Positions 58,640 through 64,000 of a DNA stretch of 64,000 bases are shown piece by piece. Origin of the DNA: Coriaria nepalensis (Eukaryota; Streptophyta; Magnoliopsida; Cucurbitales; Coriariaceae). Within the stretch, counting starts at the first letter, position 1. Every line of letters starts with the position of its first letter. Below the pieces are notes generated by a model. That model searched no databases. It saw nothing but the letters and a program-made list of their open reading frames with translations, and had not been told where the DNA came from. The stretch spans positions 3,913,501 through 3,977,500 of the forward strand of contig CP114497.1 in NCBI GenBank assembly GCA_027186245.1, written 5' to 3'. Position numbers and translations under genes: made by a program.

Positions 58640-58835
58640 TGCGGGGATTGTCCCACGGTGGCCACCTCAAGTCGCAGGATTGTCCCTCAACGCAGCTAAG
58701 CCACGGGATCGTCCCGCCACGTGGCAGCCTAGTCATGGGATCATCCTACGACAGCCCAGTTGCAGGATTTTCCCGTGGTGGTAGCCAAGGCACTGGACTA
58801 TCCCGCGGCTGCCTAGCTCCGAGAAGGTCCCGCAG
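58640..58835. repeat. GC-rich minisatellite, about 30-bp unit, seven degenerate copies
   Basis: A core of the form GGGATNGTCCC, followed by CACG/GC-type bases and GGCAGCC-type bases, recurs seven times. The TCCC positions are about 58651, 58683, 58712, 58744, 58771, 58801 and 58828, a spacing of 27-32. Each core is itself nearly palindromic. The block is far more GC-rich than the AT-rich sequence on both sides. Frames across it are open but have no homology I recognise. Confidence 0.8.
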
Positions 58836-58924
58836 CACAAAGCCAACGGGAGCACAAATGAAAGATTGGAGATCAATTTGGGTTGGCCAAACTCCAAAAT
58901 TAAGAGAAGAGAATTAGAAGAAGA

Positions 58925-61288
58925 AAGGTTGAAGAAGAAGACAGACATAATTTTTTTTTTTTTCATTAATGTCCTTAAGGTTTGATTTACAGCTTTTATA
59001 CAATAACGACTACTGCATCGTTTCTTAATTGACGATTTAAACAGATAGCCTTAGATAGCAATATTAATTCATAATACGTGTCGTTTTACATTAATTAATT
59101 CAATACAATACGTAATCAGTCTCTTAGTTAAATAAATAATAATAAAAAAAGGCCAAAAGACTCCAAATTTTCACATTCGGGCTAAAAAGGCCTTACTTTT
59201 TGAAATGCTTAAAAAATATTAATATTTTGTTTTGAGGGATTTTTCGGCTTCCAGAGTTTTTCAAATGTTCCAAGTAACCCATATTATCTATTTTGTTGTT
59301 TTCTACGATCAGCGTGATGATGTGTCATACTGATATGACATGCTACATGTTTTAAAAAAAGGTTTTTAATATTTTATTATTTTGACAATATGCTTTCGCA
59401 TTTAGATTCATTCTAGATATTACGTCATTTATTTTGGGGTAAATCTAGACTATCTCATGAAAATTTGAATTTTACCCATTTTCGCGAGAAATTTCGGAAA
59501 CCAAGATTTTCTTAAGAAATAGAAAATAGAAAGAGAAAGAATAAAATATTATAAAAAAGTTAATTTATTGAATTTTATTTTAAAGATAATATGACGTATT
59601 ATCACATTGTTTATAAAAAATAATAAAATGAATGTTAAGGGACTCTTTGACATATTAAAAATAATGTGAGGGCCTTTATGCCTCTCAAATTAAAATATAA
59701 AGATTTTTTTTAAACATTTCTAAATACGGTATAAATATGCAATAATTTTTAAATATTTTTAAAAAAGTAGGGGCTCTCAGCTCCAAAATAAATTTGCAAT
59801 AATTTCTTTGCCTTTAAATTGGAAAACAAAGTACCCATACTCAACTTAAATTTATGTTCAAAATATCTCGAGAGATGACCTAAATAGTTGGATATATATA
59901 ACTTTTTAAATTTGGTCCAGATATAAATATGAATATTATTTATAATTATATTCTAAATTTAGATTGTGATATTATGAATTCAACCGCTCTCTAGAATTTA
60001 TAATTTATTACTGAAAGTGTATGGAAGAATTTCTCAAATTTCAAATTTAAGAAGAAAAAAAAAGACAAAAAACTTATATTCAGAATCAATTCATTGACTT
60101 ATATCTATTTACTTCCGTACTTTCAATTATGTTTTAATTAAATTTTTTATTTAAAACTCTTTATATTTAAACAATAAAATTATTTGCATACTCTTCAAAT
60201 TTCTCCCTCCCTCAACAAAATTTTTTTAATCCACTTTCTGAAGAAACAAAAAGAATATTCCTTCTTTCCTAATAGGTTTAGTATTCTTCCGATTCGAAAC
60301 CTTGTTTTATTTGAAAAATGTTAATAATGCCTAATACACGTTTGGACATCACATCAATCATAAAAATTGTAACATGTAACAGGGAGTCGGGAACATTCAT
60401 GATTAACAAGTTTGATGTAATATAAAAACAAGAAGACCTTTGGAGAGATTGGTGGTCAATTCACCCATGCGTACATTTGACAATGAACAGATTTAAATCA
60501 TTGTCGGAGTACTCATTTTGTATGGCTGTCATTAGCTAAGATTAAGATACCTCCGACCCTAAAATATCGGATGACAAAAACATATCGACTTGTAGAGTTT
60601 GGATCCGATCTAGCTCGTTTTGTGCCTGCCTAATTTGGACTGAGCTGGGTTTGGGCCAAGCCGGGCTGTGAAAATTAGTGCCAGGCTCGGCCCTACCTAG
60701 CTAAGAGAGAGCAAAGACAGGTAAATGATGCTTTAAATCTTTGTACTAAAGAGACGAGAGAAACCAAGCTGAACTAAACCAATCCAATCCCAGTTTGGAT
60801 GTAAACAAAGTACTCCCGGAAAAGAGAGTACAAATTATTTTGAGGTTGTTTCGGACTAGTCTTTGTAGCAAAGAGAGAGAGAGAGAGCTCTAGGTTTGGC
60901 CTTTGTTTTCTTACAATAGATGATTAAAATTAAAATAAATTAAATTTACTTACGTGGCATTAATTAAGCTTAATAATTTTTTTATTAAAGTAAAAGGAAA
61001 TTTTTTATTTTCTAGTTTTTAAAATATTTGAATATAAATTATGATTTTGAAAATATTGAGATATAAATTTTAGTTAAAATTATAAAATTGAGCTTGTAAT
61101 ATATTTTATTAAATAAATATTTAAAACAAAAAAGAAAATAAATAAATAAATAGAACCATCAAACCCCGCCAATTACGCAGTGTTCTTGTCCGTAACTTTG
61201 GAGAGTGAAATATTAAACGAGAGCTGCTCTGCTCAAAGTCTAAAAATCCCCATTTCAAAGACCTTTCTGAAAATAAGTCTATACGGCT
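58925..61288. other. AT-rich spacer and 5' flank of the RABA gene
   Basis: About 2.3 kb without a supported gene. A GGCC-rich phrase cluster at 60605-60705 (GGGTTTGGGCCAAGCCGGGC and neighbours) resembles the inner ends of hAT-like elements such as the one at 6682-7480, but no paired ends were found. A short GA run lies at 60870-60887. The last 100 bases before 61289 are the likely RABA leader. Confidence 0.4.
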
Positions 61289-62915
61289 ATGGAGGAGGAA
61301 TTAGAGCAACAAGGAGGAGATAATCAGGAATACCTGTTCAAGATAGTGCTAATCGGCGACTCAGCTGTGGGTAAATCGAACCTGCTCTCACGTTTTGCTC
61401 GGAACGAGTTCGACAGCAACTCAAAGGCTACGATTGGGGTAGAGTTCCAGACGCAGGTGGTGGAGATTGACGGGAAAGAGGTGAAGGCTCAGATCTGGGA
61501 CACTGCCGGTCAAGAGCGTTTCAGAGCAGTCACTTCTGCTTACTATCGTGGCGCTGTTGGAGCGCTCATTGTTTACGATATCAGCCGTAGGACTACCTTC
61601 GATAGTGTTAAGAGATGGCTTGACGAACTCAACAGTAAGTTTGTAATTTTCCTTCATAATTGGTTTGCCTAGAATTCCTGTGGCTTTTTTTGGTATGATT
61701 TGTTCTGGATAATCATTGGCCTTTTATTGTTCTTTTTCTCTTTCATCATGTTTTGTGCTTCTAGAAACATCTTTGAAATTAAGTTGTTTGGGGCACTATG
61801 TAGATGAAGTGGTTAATTTCTGTGTTAATCTTAAATGGAGTCAATGGACTGTGATGTGTATGTGTAAGGCTGTGAGTTCGTTTCATGGATATATTTTCTT
61901 ACGAGCTTACAATTTTGAGCCAGTGAATAGGCTTCTTTTGTTACAACAGAGTTTTTGTCAAAAATGCTGTTTTTGATTGCAAAAAGGTTTAGATGCACCA
62001 TTAAAGGAATGTTGTAAGACAGTGTTAAGTTTTTGGATGCATGAAATTCTGAAAGTATTGGTGACAAATGATACGAAATATTTACACTATTAGATTGCAT
62101 ATAGGTTATTTGATTGCAAAGAATCCAACAATTATTTGTTGAATATAATTAGGAGTAAAAGTTTCATAGAACTCCAAAATCCATTTAGTTTATCAGCAAT
62201 GCTGCACTATTAGTTACCATTGTTAACTCTCTTACTTAGATCTGTATCCTATATTTCCGTCCATGTTTATACTGATCATTCTGGTCTTGCATCTCAGATA
62301 AACAATTCAGACATGTGTATTTAAGGGCTACGAGACCACTAGTGTCTCCTTAGCTTTTTTTCTCTCACAATCTTGTGTACATGATGATCTTCATCTGCTC
62401 TTAAACTTCAAGCTTTTTCTTTCCTCTCAAGTTTTTTACTTTTCGGTCTTTCCATTTTGCCAGTCTTACAAGATTTTCATTTCTCAACCCATATTTCTGT
62501 TCTTACTAAGTTAACCACAAAACCCTTTTAGTATTCTTCTTTGTCTGTCCTTAACACATACAGAAAGCTAATCTATGCTAAAAACAATGCAGTTCATTGT
62601 GATACTACTGTGGCTAAAATGTTGGTTGGAAACAAATGCGATTTGGAGAATCTCAGAGATGTGAGTCTGGAGGAAGGCAAGAACTTTGCAGAAGAGGAAG
62701 GTCTCTTCTTCATGGAGACATCTGCTCTTGATTCGACCAATGTACAAACTGCCTTTGAGATTGTTATCCGTGAGATCTACAACAATATTAGCAGGAAAGT
62801 CCTTAACTTGGATTCTTACAAGGCTGAATTGTCTGTCAATCGGGTGAGCCTTGCAAATAGTGCAGGATCGTCAAAGAAGAGCCATACGAGTCTCTCTTGT
62901 TGTTCAACTACATAG
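61289..62915 (+). CDS. RABA5: RABA-type (Rab11-like) small GTPase, probably RABA5 clade, 2 exons, 222 aa
   Basis: Exon 1 is 61289-61634 and exon 2 is 62593-62915, joined after the first base of codon 116 across a 958-bp GT-AG intron. This is the single intron position I would expect for RABA genes. All GTPase boxes are present: P-loop GDSAVGKS (23-30), switch [10 protein letters not shown], switch II WDTAGQE (70-76), GNKCD (128-132) and ETSA (157-160). The tail ends SCCSTT, with a double cysteine for geranylgeranylation. [14 protein letters not shown] and [10 protein letters not shown] point to the RABA5 clade. RABA GTPases act at the trans-Golgi and recycling endosomes in traffic to the plasma membrane and cell plate. 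The subclade is by recollection of sequence style. The gene looks intact. Confidence 0.95.
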
Positions 62916-64000
62916 GTGATCTCTCTCTCTCTCTTATAAGTTTACATCATACATTTTTTTCCCTTGTATCTTTTGGTTGAGGGAAATACATTTATCCTTT
63001 TTAGTCTTGGTCTGTCTTCAATTTGAAAATTATCAGTCAAGTGCTTTGATCTCTTGGGTGTGGCTAGTAAAGTAAGTTCTGTTGGATTTGGTTCGTCTTA
63101 TAAATATCCCATCATTTTTATAATCAGATATGGATTTTTTTGCTGTTTTAGCAAAATAGTTTGAGAGTTGAGACTCGTATATGTTAGTGTTGATACCCAC
63201 TCTGGGCCCATATCAAAATTCATATTTTAAAGTTGAATAAATTCACATCAATAAAAAATGTAGACATGGACTTGGTTATCAAAAAACCCATCAAGAAAAG
63301 CTGATGAAATTGAAATAGCTATATCCCAAAGTTCAATTTTAAAGGCCTACTCTAAAAACGTTTGTAAACCAATCTTCTTAAATGGATTAAAAAAAAAAAA
63401 AAATTTACTAAAATATCGTTGCAGTTCATTTTCCATCATTTTCATACTCAGAGAAAGAAAATTTGTATTTCCTCAAAAAACATATCTCTCCATAAAACAC
63501 AATATGCTCTTCATCACTTTATTTTTCGTTAAAAATCTCCATAAATCTTTCTAAACTCTAACTCCAAAACACCCATACTTCCGTTCGACGAGAAGATAAC
63601 TAACTACTGATATGCTGCCTACTAAGGAATAGATAATTCAACGGTAAGGGAATAAGTAAAAAAAAAAAAACCAAAAAACGAAGGTTCCACAAATTAAAGA
63701 TGTTCACGGATCAACGCCAGAAACCAAACAAAGAAAAGGCGAGAAGATACTCAATAAATTAGAGCTTTCCATTCGTAAATGGTTCAAAATATTAGAAAAT
63801 GAGGATGAAAAGTTGAAATTGATGTGGAATATTGATTTCTTGATCTTCTGGCCTGCATTTAAGTAATTTACTCTGGGAAACAACCATCAACAAACTCAAC
63901 AAACCAGTTAGTCCTTGATTTTTCAAGATCGAGATAGATCGATTGAAAAATTGAGAATTGTAATTGTTGGTTGAATTCGTTGGTCATTTTTAATTTTCAA
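62916..64000. other. 3' flank of the RABA gene, no further gene seen
   Basis: It starts with a CT-rich stretch and presumably the 3' untranslated region. Beyond 63.2 kb lie AT-rich sequence and a poly(A) run (about 63390-63404). No protein was recognised up to the window end. Confidence 0.4.

Noticed and set aside
58557..58966. Overlapping 75- and 96-codon plus-strand frames
   Set aside because: They run through the GC-rich minisatellite, where high GC suppresses stop codons. No homology is apparent.

Overview
This is nuclear DNA of a flowering plant, almost certainly a eudicot. It is AT-rich, its genes are split by GT-AG introns, and much of it is decayed transposon sequence. The gene set is plant-specific: an early light-induced chloroplast protein, a STOMAGEN peptide precursor, a DUF1644 protein, a VAMP72 SNARE and a RABA-type Rab GTPase. 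I could not assign a species. There are no bacterial operons, CRISPR arrays, or convincing tRNA or rRNA genes.

Eight protein genes look intact. I joined seven of them exon by exon, with reading frame kept at every junction; the DUF1644 coding region is a single exon. In order: a WDR70-like WD40 protein (2206-5802, minus, 633 aa, 8 exons); ELIP (9128-9801, plus, 188 aa, 2 exons); a DUF1644 zinc-binding protein (15369-16466, plus, 365 aa, with a long leader that is probably spliced); an Alba-domain protein with an RGG/GGNYNQ tail (22104-24815, plus, 332 aa, 8 exons); VAMP72 (36852-40359, minus, 219 aa, 5 exons); THO3/TEX1 (49238-52724, plus, 313 aa, 11 exons); EPFL9/STOMAGEN (53779-54160, plus, 95 aa, 2 exons); and RABA5-like Rab (61289-62915, plus, 222 aa, 2 exons). 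They do not form a cluster with a shared function. The loosest themes are RNA handling (THO3, Alba) and membrane traffic (VAMP72, RABA).

Between the genes are several generations of mobile elements. A minus-strand LINE reverse transcriptase remnant runs off the left edge (1-1205). Two non-autonomous hAT-like elements lie at 6682-7480 and 11138-11623, the second with a perfect 8-bp target duplication. A Ty3 chromodomain scrap sits at 10171-10386. Long LTR-like noncoding stretches occur at 18.3-21.4, 28.3-29.3 and 56.5-58.3 kb. A broken Ty1/copia integrase region lies at 27.4-28.3 kb, a long decayed LINE at 31.5-36.0 kb, and a 5'-truncated LINE tail at 54.8-55.2 kb.

The most interesting accessory locus is 42.1-47.9 kb. 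A Mutator-like transposase remnant on the plus strand, cut off where the catalytic domain should start, faces a degraded DUF1985-acidic-Ulp1 protease gene on the minus strand. Arrays of a short degenerate motif related to GGTCYGAAAT lie on both sides and in the middle. This matches the known class of Ulp1-carrying MULEs (Kaonashi/CUMULE type), but both genes are dead here. I found no intact, previously undescribed system.

Smaller curiosities are a GC-rich ~30-bp minisatellite with palindromic cores (58.64-58.83 kb), a near-perfect 38-bp-arm hairpin in the DUF1644 leader, an 18-bp coding minisatellite in the Alba gene, and a CT microsatellite directly downstream of a VAMP72 splice donor.
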